A stretch of DNA of 64,000 nucleotides from contig CAUDNR010004054.1 in assembly GCA_958430865.1 (NCBI GenBank), forward strand, positions 1 to 64,000, given 5' to 3'. The DNA comes from Entrophospora sp. SA101 (lineage: Eukaryota; Glomeromycota; Glomeromycetes; Entrophosporales; Entrophosporaceae). Shown here piece by piece: positions 13,924-26,513 of this stretch; the first letter of the stretch is position 1; each line of letters starts with the position of its first letter. A program made the position numbers and the translations under genes. The notes under the pieces are model-generated. The model saw only the letters and a list, made by a program, of their open reading frames with translations, made no database searches and had not been told where the DNA came from.

Positions 13924-14331
13924 TTAAAAGGTATTTGAGTTCAATTGTGTTCGTTTTTCGTTTATGATCAAGCCGGGAAAAAAGCCATTCACTCCATCTT
14001 TAGAATGTTGGCCACAGCAAGAAAGGGCGGATGGATTATTTAGTATTCCCACAATTGGAAATAATTCAGAATAATCTGCTTCTTTGTTAGATTTGGTATC
14101 TTTTATTTCTTCTGATTCATTAAATTTATCACTGTCTTGATATCTCTTTCCGATACGTATTTTTCGCGCAAATACTAGAAAATAAAAGAGACGATTTGTG
14201 TTTATATTTTAGATAATTTTATATAACGATGACAAATATGCCCGCTTATAATTTCGACAGATATCCGCACCTAATACTAATCTATCATCCGATCCAATCG
14301 GATAATATCCAACGGTTCCAAACTCTACCAT
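13924..14331 (-). CDS. Possible small two-exon gene, unidentified
   Basis: An ATG at 14331 starts MVEFGTVGYYPIGSDDRLVL (14271-14331). A GTGCGG donor and a strong pyrimidine-rich TTTTATTTTCTAG acceptor join it in frame to 13924-14174, giving 103 residues. The second half begins FARKIRIGKRYQDSDKF and ends with a stop at 13924-13926. I recognise no domain and see no signal peptide or membrane span. The donor is weak and an alternative read-through gives a 40-residue peptide, so both the structure and the coding status are uncertain. Confidence 0.35.
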
Positions 14332-14933
14332 TTACATTTTAATTGCTTGTTTTTATATTTACAACACATATATATTATCTATTGCACCCAAAAGTTTTAA
14401 CAAACTGTCATATATAACATCACTCACTCACTTATCATAAAAAACCCCTACGGATGGATAAGCTTATTGTTGATACATTTATTTGAGATTTTATTAATAA
14501 ATTAAATACGATAACAAAGGTAGGAAAAAGGGAGAATAGTTGATTAGAGAAAAAATGGAAAGTATTGCTATAATTGTTAAAATTATATATTCCTTGTAGT
14601 TGGTTGGATCTCTCAAATTTTCCCATAATCTATAGTGTTTAACAATATCTTTTTATGCTATTATAACCTTCTTTTTTTATTATTATTATTATTAAGCAAT
14701 TTTCAAAGAAAACATCTATTGAAAAACAGCCTTTATACTTGTGACAAGAATTTGCCCATATTTCTTAATAGCAACACCAACATATTAAAAAAAAACCATT
14801 TATTATTATTGTTTATGTGGTAATTATGATTTTATTTTGTAATCTCGTTATAATAAAATAATAAATAAATAAAGAATATAATAACTATAATTCATGCCAG
14901 TTGTTGTTATAGGTGTTAATTTTGTCTAATAAA
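14332..14933. other. Gene-free stretch
   Basis: AT-rich sequence between a possible small gene and the 3' end of ARP1. Two short opposed frames (14435-14626, 14635-14823) show no coding signature. Confidence 0.4.
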
Positions 14934-16823
14934 TTAAAAACTCTTTTTATGAATAATCTCTGGATCTTCTTGATATTCTTCAGCTGAAACCCACATCTAA
15001 ATAATAAGTATATGTGTATATATATACATATTAATATATTTGGTTAATTCTCTGTTTATATATAATTTATTTACCTTCTTAAAAGTACTTAAAGCTGCTA
15101 ATATAGATCCACCTATCCATGTGCTGTATTTTCTTTCTGGTGGTGCAAAAATCTTGATTTTGATATCTTTAACAGCTAATTTCCTCACTTCATTTAACAA
15201 TCTTGTACCATAATCTTGTAAATTAATAATAATAATAATGATAATAATAATGATAAAGTTAAAATACTATACATAAATATAATATTTTATCTCTATGGTG
15301 ATAATTAATTACCTTTGTAAAGTGTTGAACCACCAGACAATACAACATTTGCAAATAAAGATTTTCTTAAATCTAAATCAGCTCTATTGATTGAATCAAC
15401 AACAACTTGATGAACACCTGCATATTCTTGTCCAATTAATTCTGGATTGAATAAAATTTCTGGTGCTTTAAATCTTTCAGTTTTCAACTAATCCAAAAAT
15501 AATTAAATGTTCCCTGTTAATATAATCAACCGACTACTAAACTTCATTCATTTTTTTCCAATTTACCTTAACAACATTACCGTCAGGTAATATAAAATCG
15601 TTAAATTCTCTACTAGTATCCTTTTCTTCTTTACTTGGATTCAATGCAACATAACAAGTTTTTTCTTTTATAATACGAACAACTTCTTTTTCAGACGTGG
15701 TATGAAAGTTATAACCAGCTTTACGAAGAAGCAATTGTAAATATTCTGTAACATCACTATTTTAAATATTGAAAGGACAAAAGAAAAGAAAATATGATGA
15801 TATTATATTATGATGATGGTAGTAAGATATTGTGATAATAACAAGAATCGTAACAGTAATAATGTTTATAATTACCGGCCAGCAATATCAACTCTACGAA
15901 TAGCATGAGGAAGAGCAAATCCTTCATATACTGGCACAGCATGAGTTACACCATCACCAGAATCAAGAACTATACCAGTTGTTCTACCTGAAGAATAACT
16001 GAAATAGTAATAATGATAACATTAAATTTTTATTTTTAATATTTATAAAAACAAAAAAAAAAAATTTCAATAATTTTTTTCATTATAATTGGTTTTATAT
16101 TTTTCGATATTTACAGACTTAAAACAGCTTGAATAGACGTGAACATAGCTGGTGCATTAAATGTCTCAAAAAACATTTGTGCAGCAGAGTCTCTATTATT
16201 TCTTGGATTTAGTGGTGCTTCAGTCAAAAGTACTGGATGCTAAAAAACAAAAACAAAAAAGAACGATAGAATAAATAAAATAAATATATAGTATATTGTG
16301 CTTTTATATATATGTATATTTACATACTTCTTCGGGTGCAGTCTTCAATTCGTCTTCATAAATATATTTCCATATACGTTCCATATCATCCCAATCGGAT
16401 ACAATTCCATGTTCAATTGGATACCTTATTTTAAGTAGTCCTCGCAATTCTTGAGCTTTACGTCCAATAAAAACATCACCTTCTACTGCACCTGCCATAA
16501 TACGTACATGTTTTGGTCGTCCAACACTATTTTTTAAAAAAGTTGGATTTATTGGTTTAAAAAAGAGATATAAATATATAAATAACAAACTAAAACATAT
16601 TTATTTTTTTAAAAAAAATTTGAATACATTACTATGAAGAAATAAAACATTTTGGAAGATCGTCACCAGCAAAACCAGCTTTAATTACACCAGAACCCTT
16701 TATTTAAAATAATAATAAAAATAAATAGTTTATTTCTACCATATAACAACTTGGAAACATATATTTTACACATACATTATCAATGACAACAGGCTGATTT
16801 GTCAAAACATCCTCGTATTCCAT
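14934..16823 (-). CDS. ARP1: Actin-related protein 1 (centractin), dynactin filament subunit
   Basis: Nine exons (16776-16823, 16633-16697, 16328-16526, 16115-16239, 15876-15998, 15567-15756, 15313-15487, 15075-15214, 14934-14996) join in frame to 375 residues, the usual ARP1 length. Marks of ARP1 rather than actin: start [56 protein letters not shown], and the end [12 protein letters not shown]. The nucleotide-binding loops are present ([29 protein letters not shown]). ARP1 polymerises into the short filament at the heart of dynactin, which links dynein to cargo. Introns are 60-125 bp with normal splice sites and there is no sign of decay. The gene is alone on its strand between intergenic repeats. 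Confidence 0.96.
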
Positions 16824-18617
16824 ATTTATTATTCTTTAAATTATTCGTTAATGTTTCTTCTTTTTAAAAAATTTGCGTTAAAAGTACAAGGTCCCAAGTT
16901 TATTATTTATTCCCTTTGATCTATCGTGATTACCACATGTAGTATTAGTATCGTAATACATTTTAATGAAAAAGGGTAACACAAAAAATTGAAATTGGTA
17001 TATAAAATTTTTTTAAAGATCATTTCTTAATTAGGGTGAATCACTTCTTTACCTGGTGGTAATTAAAGATTCAAAAGATTTGAGAATTCGTAAAAAAGAG
17101 TGTGCTTTGTACAAAAAGAATATTGTTTGCAAGTGTCTTTCTTCTCTCTTTTTTTCTCTCTCTTTAATCTCCCCTTACCACTACCATGTTCGCACGACAT
17201 CTCCGGCCCATCTAGGGAATCTATAGCTCAAATATCCTTTTTTTTTTGTACATTACGAATTAGTGAACCAACGTCGTATCATATTGTGTGATTATTTCAT
17301 ATATACGTTACATGCGGCAGGGCCAATCCTTGTGTTTTGTGTATGGTCAAAGCGAAAGCATTTTAAAGGGGGAACTGCTTTCTTGATGATCTCTTACTAT
17401 CGATCTCGAAATAACATGATAATTTTGTTGATACTAAATATGTAAACTCGATAAGTCGGCCAAAATTTTCACCCCATTTTCTTAATATTTAAGCAATTTA
17501 ATTCGATAAATCGGTTTACAAGTCAGTCACATGAGCTCACCCCACATGACCGACTTATCGAGTTTACATATGTAGTTGAATTTAATAATTTTTCAGGTGG
17601 CAAGTCACAGTTTTGGTTAGTGGAATATCTGATCAACCCATTTCAAGAATGGCACGATCATAAAATGTTTCACTCATACTCGGCGAAAATTATTTTCTTA
17701 TTTCTTCCCACAAAAAAATTAATTAATGTTCTCTCTTTATTATTATATCATCACAAAAAAAATTGGTACAAATAACGAACAACCGTTTATTTGGTGATTT
17801 TGGTGATTTATTTTTTATTTAGGAAAAAAATGGGACACACATCTATGCCTATTACAACCACAATAAACACTAATATTCCAAAAAATATATACATATGCAA
17901 AACACACACGCGCGCATATACGAATATGCAAAAATTAAAACTTACAAAAATTTTAACATTTATTTTTACTATGATTTTTATTATGTTATAGTATCAAAAC
18001 CTTCCAGGGTGGGGTTAATGAGTTAGTATCCTGCTCTACGACGAATTTTAAATCTCGAGGAGGCAGGGTGACAGATTTCTTAGGGATTTCCGGACTTGTT
18101 AATGGCCGTTCTGGTTCTTAAAGTTGTTGTAATTTGCATTAAACGAGAGGGTACGACGGCTGATGGTTCTATTCTTGATATGGTTGTTAATAGATTATAT
18201 ATAAACTATTAAGCAAATCATTCGTTTAGTTACCTACGCTGTACGGCTCTTTCAGTGAATATCAACATTTATCGGGATTCTGGGTCTGATCGTTGGGGAT
18301 GGGGGATGGGGATAACGATCGAAGGAGCTATCCTTGATGTGGTTTAATAATAATTTTATATAAAGGTATTAAGTACCATGGAATAAATATTCAGACGATC
18401 TCATTTAACCAAAATACCAAATTTTTGTTACCAATCCGACTGTTACAAGCATATGGGATTTGAGCAACATTTATTATTATTATTAAAAAAAAAAATCTTG
18501 TTTAATTTACATTTCATTGAATTTATATACATTTTATTAAGTTCGACTTCTCATACTATTACTATTACAATGTACACATAAAAATACATGTGACAAATAA
18601 AAAAACCCTTAATTGAC
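16824..18617. other. Gene-free stretch with one MITE
   Basis: Lies between the ARP1 start and the P450 3' end. It contains the perfect inverted-repeat element at 17439-17571. Frames at 17100-17445 and 17791-17991 lack any coding support. A weak similarity between 18150-18230 and 18310-18380 could be an old duplication. Confidence 0.4.
17439..17571. mobile_element. MITE with perfect 19-22 bp terminal inverted repeats
   Basis: TATGTAAACTCGATAAGTCGG at 17439-17459 is the exact reverse complement of 17550-17570, and the match extends one more base on each side. TA lies at both outer ends, consistent with a TA target duplication. The interior of about 90 bp is non-coding. Unmutated ends suggest a fairly recent insertion. 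Confidence 0.65.
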
Positions 18618-20532
18618 TCACGAAAATTTTATGTTTTTTTTCCTTAATTTTACGCCAACTTGAAATTTTTTACTAGTTAAAGTTGGTGTTATAAAATGAC
18701 TAATGTCTATATCTTGATTAGGGACCATTTCAAATTCAAAATTTATTAATAAACTTGCCAATATCAATCTTAATTCCATCCATGCAAAATTTTGCCCGAT
18801 GCAATTTCTTGAACCACCTGAAAAGGGATAATATCCAATTTTATTTGAAGCTGATATTGATGGATAATTATTATTATGATTGTTATTGTTGTTATTGTTT
18901 AACCACCTTTCAGGTGAAAATTCATCAGCATCGACGCCCCATATTTCTTTGGAATGATGTACTTGATATATTGAGGCACCTATTATTGTATCTTTTGGTA
19001 TTAAATATCCATCAATCACAGTGTCTTGACGTGTTTGCCTCATCACACCGCCCATTGAAACAGGAAATAATCTTAACACTTCGCTTAACACCGCGTTTAG
19101 ATGCTTAAGATTTTTTAAGGAACTATGTGTTGGGATTACTAAAGTTTGTTGTCCTGGGTTACGAGGATATGCTGAATTAAGTTCTGCCATTAATTTATCC
19201 AATTTATCTGGATGGCGAAGCAACATTATTACTGCCATACTTGCTGTATAACCACTTGTATCACTACCAGCTATTAAAAATTCCATTACCTGTTCTTGTA
19301 TTTCAAATTCTGTCAATTGTTTCCCCGACTCTTCGTCACGTACATCAATTAAAATTTGTAATATATCATCATATTTTTTGCCTTTTTCATTAAGTTTTTT
19401 TCTTTCCTTGATTATATTTGAAACGAACTGTATAGATATTTTTCGTTAGCAAACTATATATATATATAATGGTGAATAAAAAGAATGGATAATGATATTG
19501 AACCAACCTCATAAGTCCATGGATCCTTTTTCAAAAAGGGTCTCATATAAGGAAATGTATGACGCATTACACGTCTCTTCAACTCCAAAAATATCTTGGT
19601 GGGTAAAGGATGTGTACCTTTTTCAACGATATGAAATGATCCACCAAATGCAGCCTCCCCGATGATATCAAGAGTACAAGCTTGTATTAATCCATAAATG
19701 TTAACAATAGGTAATCCATTTTCATTTAATTGTAACTTTTTGTTAGCGATTATAGTTGTCGAGTGAAGTTTTTCTGATAAAGCTTTTACACATGAAATCA
19801 TTAATGGTTCAAGAGATGAAATATATCTGATTGAGAATGCTGGTGATAATAGGCCTCTCTATATAAAATTAATTGGAGTATATTAATTGTAAAAATCTTT
19901 TTAAGATATGAATTTGTTTTATATCTGATATATATATTTATTTAATACCTACACGTCTTTTATGAATTTTCATGTCACTGTAGATTTTTATAAATAAAAG
20001 TAAAATTGATCAATTAAAGTTAAATTGATAAATATAAATTTTTATCAATTATATAATTATTTATTTACATTGCGGAAAATAATGTTAGGATGTTTCGATC
20101 AGCTCGAATTCCTTTGATAGAATCACTTTTAGGCATATCCTATCAATTTAAACGATTTTATTTTGTTAGCATCGAAAAAAAAACTTATGAAATGAATATA
20201 TTTATATAATTGCTTACATTAGTGACAATAATTTGTCTAATGGCTTCTTTACTAGAAAATAAGACGTAATTAGGCGAAACTCTAACAACACTTCCGTATT
20301 CTTTATGTAATTGCCAAAACCATTGATAAACCTTTCCGGAAGGTTTTCTTGTGATTATTGACCAGTTGGAAATTCTGGAAAGTTTAGGTCCTGGTATTTT
20401 AGATAAAGGACTTAAATACCAGTTGTAAACCAAATAATAAAGAATTTTTATTATTATTACTAATAGCAAATAGCCTATTATTTGGGAAAATGGTAAGGTT
20501 ATGTGTTTTTCTAGCAACAAAATGTTTTCCAT
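18618..20532 (-). CDS. Cytochrome P450 monooxygenase
   Basis: Five exons (20218-20532, 20069-20139, 19953-19977, 19508-19858, 18618-19427) give 523 residues; exon 3 is only 25 bp. The ATG at 20532 is chosen because the frame further upstream has only a TTG. The N-terminus is a membrane anchor (SQIIGYLLLVIIIKILYYL) followed by the Pro-rich hinge SKIPGPKLSR. Family motifs are AGSDTSG in the I-helix (about 307-313), EVLR of the K-helix, the PERW region, and the heme loop FSGGSRNCIG (about 456-465) with its Cys ligand. An Asn-rich insert (NNNNNNNHNNN) lies in the variable loop after PERW. The protein should be an ER-anchored oxidase needing a P450 reductase. Its substrate cannot be told from sequence; the IPGPKLSR and AGSDTSG patterns resemble fungal fatty-acid or xenobiotic P450s. 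Confidence 0.95.
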
Positions 20533-23500
20533 TGTTTTAAATAATATCAATTTGTTTGTTTTAAATATGTAAATGAACGTGTCTATTTATTTATACAAGA
20601 ATATATATATATATATATAATCAACCGAATGGCCGAATCATCCATCAATTTCGAAGTATCGACATCCATTCTAAGAACTGCATGTAATTAATGTAATTAA
20701 TATAATTATCACAAATTAAAAATTTTGGGTACAATATAAATAATCAGTCAAACAAGGTGTAACATAAATTTTTTTAACCTAGTGTGGCCGAGTCGAAATA
20801 CAAGATTAGCATTTCGGATTTTTTTAAAAAAATTAAAAACGACTATATTGAAGCGTCGGCCAATCGTATTTCAATCACGTGATCTAGCATCACAACACTT
20901 CATCTCAATTCTCAACGAATATCCGACCAACCTTTATATATATTTCAAAATCAAAAGGAACATTTTTCGTGGCATCTTAATCTGTTCCGAGTTTTTTTCA
21001 AAAATTTGTAACTTGTTGCAAAATTATCAATAATGTCCAAATTTGACCTGACATTTTAAGCATTATACAAATCGTCTTGACGAACATTTTTTAATCATTG
21101 CACAATATCAATTTACTTGGTGAACAGATTGTTTTTATATTATGTAAATTATAAATATTTAAAAAGATTGATAACCGTGAAAATAACTTTTGACGAAAGT
21201 GGTATATTTATATTCGGATGTTGCCTTGAATTTTCATACTGCAGACAATAACTTTTTCAGAACAAGTTTACATACCACAAAATTAGAGGTTGCACCAATG
21301 AATAACGTTCATTGAATATTCGGTGAATATTTGATTTTGATTTTTTCATTGACGGATTGTCCAAATATATATAATAACAAAAATTAAAAGTGAAATAACC
21401 GATAATCAATATCTCGTGTAACTGGATGGATTGAAATTTTCTCTGTTCATTTCTAATTAGTTAAATTAATTATTTCACTTAAAATTCAAAATTTAAAATG
21501 GAAGAAGACATTCATTCACTATACTAGGAAAAGGTGATAATAATGAGGCTTTTCACATTTTGAAGAAAAGGGTGGTCCTAAGAAGTCAAATTGGATGATC
21601 CATTCTTTGTGGTAGATTTCCTGTTAGCTGCTCAAAAAGGACAAAAAACACCTGATCCATTTGATAATTTTGATAGATGCAAATGATTAATAAATTTAAA
21701 ATTTTTTATTCATCAAATGATTAAAATTTAATTGATAAAATGAATAAATATTCGGTGGGTACAACCCTTACACAAGATGATGAAACAATGTGTAATTTGT
21801 TCGTCTTTACATTTGACAATGTTTTCATGCTGATGTTTATTTCTTTTTTTTTTAATTCATCAATTTCTTCTATCAACAATTGACTAAGGCTTTGAACGAA
21901 TCGATGAAATTCGAGCCGATTCGAATTGGATCGAATCACCTAATTTTTGATTTATTTCATTCGATTCAATTCGATTCGAATTTATAACAATCATTATTAT
22001 TATCATTCATTAGTTTTATATTTATTATGTTGATTTAATGAATTTATTATGAATTGTGCAACTATAAACTTTATTACTTTTTTGTTCGTCATTACGTTAT
22101 CATTATTATTATCAATTAATATTATTATTAATTAATGATGGTGGCCGAAACTACTTACTTAGCGAACCGAAATTGCCGAAATTAATTGGCCTAAACTAAT
22201 TTTAATAATAGACGAAATGTTTGTATTGGGCGAAACTACTTTTTTTTTCGAAAATTGTCCTACCAAATAATATCCTTTATCAATTAAAATTAAAATTTAA
22301 AAATGTACACAATCTTGGTTTAGTGGATAGTTTGGGCAATTAGGAAATTTTCCCAAAAATCTAATATTAACTATTAACATCAAGATCCGTTATATTTAGA
22401 GATGAAAAATTGCAAGATTTCATGCATCATGCGCATTTTTTTAAAATAAATATCTAAATACAAATTTCAATATCATTATCATTGCCATTGCCTCCTTCTT
22501 CACCACTTTCTATCCTAATTGTTTCATCATAATCATCACTTTCATCATTTTCGCTTCCCACATTTCCATCACCATAATTGTAATATCCATATTATCATTG
22601 TTGGTATTTTTTGAACATTTTAATTTGTAATTAAAATAAATATACACCAATTTAAAACACATTCAGGTGTCGATGGTTTATTTCTCTTTTTATCATTCAT
22701 AAAAGAAAAAGCAAACCAATTCCTTTTAGAATAAAGCCGATGAAATTATCAATTCTACCCAGTTTAACAAATGTGGCCGAATTTTTTGATTTTGTCATTT
22801 CTTAAAAATATTATCAATAATATAATTAATAATAACTTGGTAAAAATTAAAAAATTCAAATTTTTTTTTTTGAATAGAATTGTGTATGGGACATTGATTG
22901 CATTGATTTGAACAAAAAAAACATGCGCATGTCACATCTCTAGTTATATCGAGAAGAATTTTATTTTTATTATTATAGCGTTAGCTTATTGTTATTATTA
23001 AACCTTCAGTCCGTTAGTACCCATTAAATTGAGGTACACTAAAAAAATTTATGAATCCGGCTTGATTCGATTCGATTCGACTCGATTCGGAGCCTTCCAT
23101 CTCGATATTTAATTCCTTTTATATATGCTTCTCTCTATTTGTGATGCTTGTGATGTTAAAAAGCAAATTCTTTAGAACAGAAATTTAATAGAAACATTTG
23201 TTTGAATCTAATATAGTCTTCTGAAAACAACGTTTTTCTTTATGCAATATAATAATCATTAATTAATTTTATCTGGGGATAACCCTACATGGCTTTATTT
23301 TTCAGATTAAAAGACGAATTATAAGTAGAGTCTTGGTTTTTCTTTCAGGAAGAAATTTCTTTAAGTATAGGAATATTTTGTAATTTTACTTGTTTTGTTA
23401 TCTTTCTGACTTGCATTATCTAATGAACTAGGAATATCAATTGACGCTTCTTTTTTTTAATTAGCCGGTCAATGTAAAATCTAAACCGTGAGTATTTCAG

Positions 23501-23901
23501 TAGCTCAAATGTCTTCACTCACTTTGTCTGATTGTATATGATCTGTGTTGTCAAAATTAATTTGGCTCAATTCTCATAATCTCAATTTTTAATTGTGTCT
23601 GACTCAATCATTTATTAGTGATGTTAGCCGGCTAAGGATTTTTAAACGGCTAACATCACTATCATTTATATGTTTTCATATGACTCATATTTCCATAATA
23701 AAGTCAGTGATTGAGACCTCGTTTTGTTATAACGGACGGATACTATACGTATTAGTATTAATATTAATATTAATATTACATTTTAACTAGTACTAGTCGC
23801 GTTATAACGAATTTTTATGTCATTAATACGTGAAACAAAAATTGGTTAAAATAGTGGTTTTATCTGGATGTTTGATACTTCAATCAATAATAATAATAAT
23901 A
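20533..23901. other. Gene-free stretch, transposon debris
   Basis: Contains an AT run (20600-20620), fragments with stops near 21500-21690, and GATTCGATTCGA-rich patches at about 21890-21985 and 23050-23110 that are roughly inverted relative to each other and could be the ends of a decayed element of about 1.2 kb. On the minus strand near 22470-22580 there is an acidic Asp/Glu-rich peptide of the sort seen at the C-terminus of hAT transposases. A 15-bp perfect hairpin lies at 23616-23661. No intact gene was found. Confidence 0.4.
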
Positions 23902-24083
23902 CAGTCGACGCTCGTTATAGTGAACCTACTATATAGTGAATTGTACGATATAATGAAAGTTGGGAAATTTCGTTATATATAAATTCAGCACGATATAATG
24001 ATTTTTAATATAAACTCTCCATATAATGATATAGCGAAGTTTTTTGCCAAAAATCAATTCTTCCTTATAGCGAGCGTCGACTG
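23902..24083 (+). mobile_element. Pogo/Tigger-type MITE, first copy of an inverted pair
   Basis: 182 bp, starting CAGTCGACGCTCGTTATAG and ending in the reverse complement CGAGCGTCGACTG, with TA at 23900-23901 and 24084-24085. Non-coding; internal motifs ACGATATAATG recur. Confidence 0.85.
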
Positions 24084-24276
24084 TAATAATAAAATTCAAC
24101 TCTCGAATGCTCAACTATTCATAATATATCCATTGTAGTTGATATTATTATTACTATTAAGTACTTATTATTATTATTATTATTATTATTACTAATACGG
24201 ACACATACAGAATTTACAGATCTCGTATAATGATAAATGTCATCATTATTATGCGTCTTTAACACTTTCAACACTA

Positions 24277-24459
24277 CAGTCGGCGCTCGATATAAGGAAG
24301 AATTGATTTTTGGCAAAAAAACTTCGCTATATCATTATATGGAGAGTTTATATTAAAAATCATTATATCGTGCTGAATTTATATATAACGAAATTTCCCA
24401 ACTTTCATTATATCGTACGATTCACTATGTAGTATATTCAATATAACGAGCGTCGACTG
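24277..24459 (-). mobile_element. Pogo/Tigger-type MITE, second copy, inverted
   Basis: 183 bp, CAGTCGGCGCTCG...CGAGCGTCGACTG with TA at 24275-24276 and 24460-24461. Its reverse complement aligns with 23902-24083 end to end with about seven substitutions and one single-base indel. Confidence 0.85.
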
Positions 24460-25023
24460 TAATCCGTGTTTTAGACATGAATATGTGTAATCACAATTTA
24501 GTAATTTAATCGCAGGATAGTACTTTAAACACAATATACATGTAAGATAAGTCGGACACAGTAGAGTTGTTGTTATTATCAAGTTTACATGTGGATCATG
24601 CTTTAAGCACGGAATCTTCGTTAATCTCTACTAAATAATTAATAAAAATAAACAAATACAATATAAATAAATAAAAATTTAAAGAATATAAATTCGGGCA
24701 AAATTAGAGAATTTCAGTCAACGAATTAACGTCAATTTTCAATTCCGATAACATTAGTAAAAAAATTTTGAATTTTCCTATTTACATTATTTTTGGGATT
24801 ATTTTGTTTTAAATATAAATGAAATAAAAATGACCTTGAAGAAGTGTTAAACTTTTTCTTGAGAGTAGCGTGGATCTGTCTGTCTGGGTTATTTGGATTT
24901 AAATATTTGACCGTATGACAATGTTCTGCTCAATTTGATTCGTGTAACAAGAGTTTGGGAGCACACCATTTTTTTTTTAAAAAGATTTTTATAGTGAGTG
25001 CTCTATATTAATATATAATAAAC
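24460..25023. other. Gene-free stretch upstream of the PHD protein gene
   Basis: AT-rich; presumably contains the promoter and 5' UTR of the gene starting at 25024. No specific element was identified. Confidence 0.4.
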
Positions 25024-26513
25024 ATGAATGTTTCTAATTTACCTGAGCCAAATATTATTATTGGTCAAAATACTATAGATCAAAATATTACAGATCCAAA
25101 TGTTATAGATCAAAATACCACTGATTCAAATTCAAGGTAAATCTATAAGGTTTTTTTAGATTTTTAATAATTCAAACAATTTTCATAGCAGCATCTTTCT
25201 ATTTTTAATCTATCAAATAATGATAGGAATTATTCTTTTAGAACTCCAAAACCAAAAAAAGTTCTTGCTCCTTCATCTCATCATCATCATCATCAGCATC
25301 ATCAAGTAGTGTTCTAATTCAATCAATTAATACAAATCAATATCTCTTCTATATTAATCTTTATTCTGTTTTTTATTATTTATTATATAGTTAAATCAAG
25401 ATTATTGTAATACTTGTGGTAATGGTGGTCAATTAATGTGTTGTGATTCTTGTCCAAGGGCTTTCCATTTCACATGTTTAGTGCCTCCACTTGATATTGA
25501 CAATACACCACAAGGAAATTGGTATTGTAGAGTTTGTCATGCAGAAGAAGTAAGTTTATAAAAATTAAGGATTTATTAATTTTATTTATTTTAGATAAAA
25601 ATTTATTTTTATTCAATTATTATAATGTTAATTCTTTAAACAATTGAATATTAAATATTAAAATAGAATCCACCATCAGGTCCACAAGGCTTATTTCAAG
25701 AATTAATAGAAAAAGCACGCTCATCTAATCCTAAATCTTTTTCACTTCCTGAAAACTTAAGAAATACCTTTGAAGGAGGTTTTATTAATTAAATTTTTTC
25801 CATATATTATATTGTTCAAATGAAAAAAGAATGAAAAATTAATATTCAAAATTTTAAATCAATTTCATTTAGTTGGTACTGGTCAATATGGAGAATATGT
25901 AGATACACTAAAGATGAAAAAATTGTAATTAATTATCCTTTTATTATATATTATTTATATACAATATATATATTAAATATTAAAATTTTTACATTAGAAA
26001 GAATGGTGAATTAAAAGAATATGATTATTGTGAATTTCGAAAAGATGAATATGGTCAATGGAAAAAATGTTATATATGTGAAAGAGGTCCTTGTCAAATA
26101 CAACCAATGATTTCATGTGACTATTGTTCACTTAGTTGGCATTTTGATTGTTTGGATCCACCTATGGTGATCCGCCCACCAATTAGCAAAAAGTGGATGT
26201 GTCCTGCTCATGCTGATCATACTTTGGTAAAAAAAAGTTTTTAATTAAATAATTAAATTATTTTTATAATTACATCATCATCATAATCATATAATCATTA
26301 AAAACAAATCATTTCACTCTTATATTTCAGCCACCTATAAGAAAATTTAAATCTGATAAAAATCTTCCCTTTTCAGACAATACTATAGTTCAATTACCTC
26401 AAAAAAATTTAGTTGAATGTGATCCTGAGTTTTTCCTTAATGATAGGAAACATCGGGTACCAAAATATGGTGTAAAATTAAATTACATTTCACAAATAAT
26501 TAACAATTATTAA
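25024..26513 (+). CDS. Two-PHD-finger protein, Rco1/PHF12-like (Rpd3S-type deacetylase subunit)
   Basis: Seven exons (25024-25136, 25242-25305, 25391-25549, 25667-25778, 25873-25924, 25998-26226, 26331-26513) give 303 residues. The first 60 residues are disordered, with a His-rich run at the end of exon 2. PHD1 (about 64-108) begins YCNTCGNGGQLMCCDSCPRA and ends NWYCRVC with the Cys4-His-Cys3 pattern. A linker with VGTGQYGEYVDTL follows, then PHD2 (about 195-243: CYICERGPC, CDYCSLSWHFDCLDPP, KKWMCPAH). Two PHDs separated by such a linker is the Rco1/PHF12 arrangement, which targets the Rpd3S deacetylase to methylated nucleosomes. It is shorter than yeast Rco1 (684 residues), and the donor of exon 2 (CAA|GTAGTG) is weak. 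Family assignment is likely; complex membership is inferred. Confidence 0.82.

Noticed and set aside
18755..19108. Plus-strand frame of 117 codons
   Set aside because: Antisense shadow of cytochrome P450 exon 5.
20782..21033. Possible tRNA or gene (GTGTGGCCGAGTCG near the start)
   Set aside because: GGCCGAGT looks tRNA-like, but no acceptor stem, anticodon stem or T-loop (GGTTCGANTCC) follows; the frame has no homology pattern.
24165..24192. TTA-repeat tract as a possible CRISPR-like array
   Set aside because: Simple microsatellite without spacers.
23929..24582. Three minus-strand frames of 61-67 codons
   Set aside because: They lie in or across the two MITEs and change with element boundaries.
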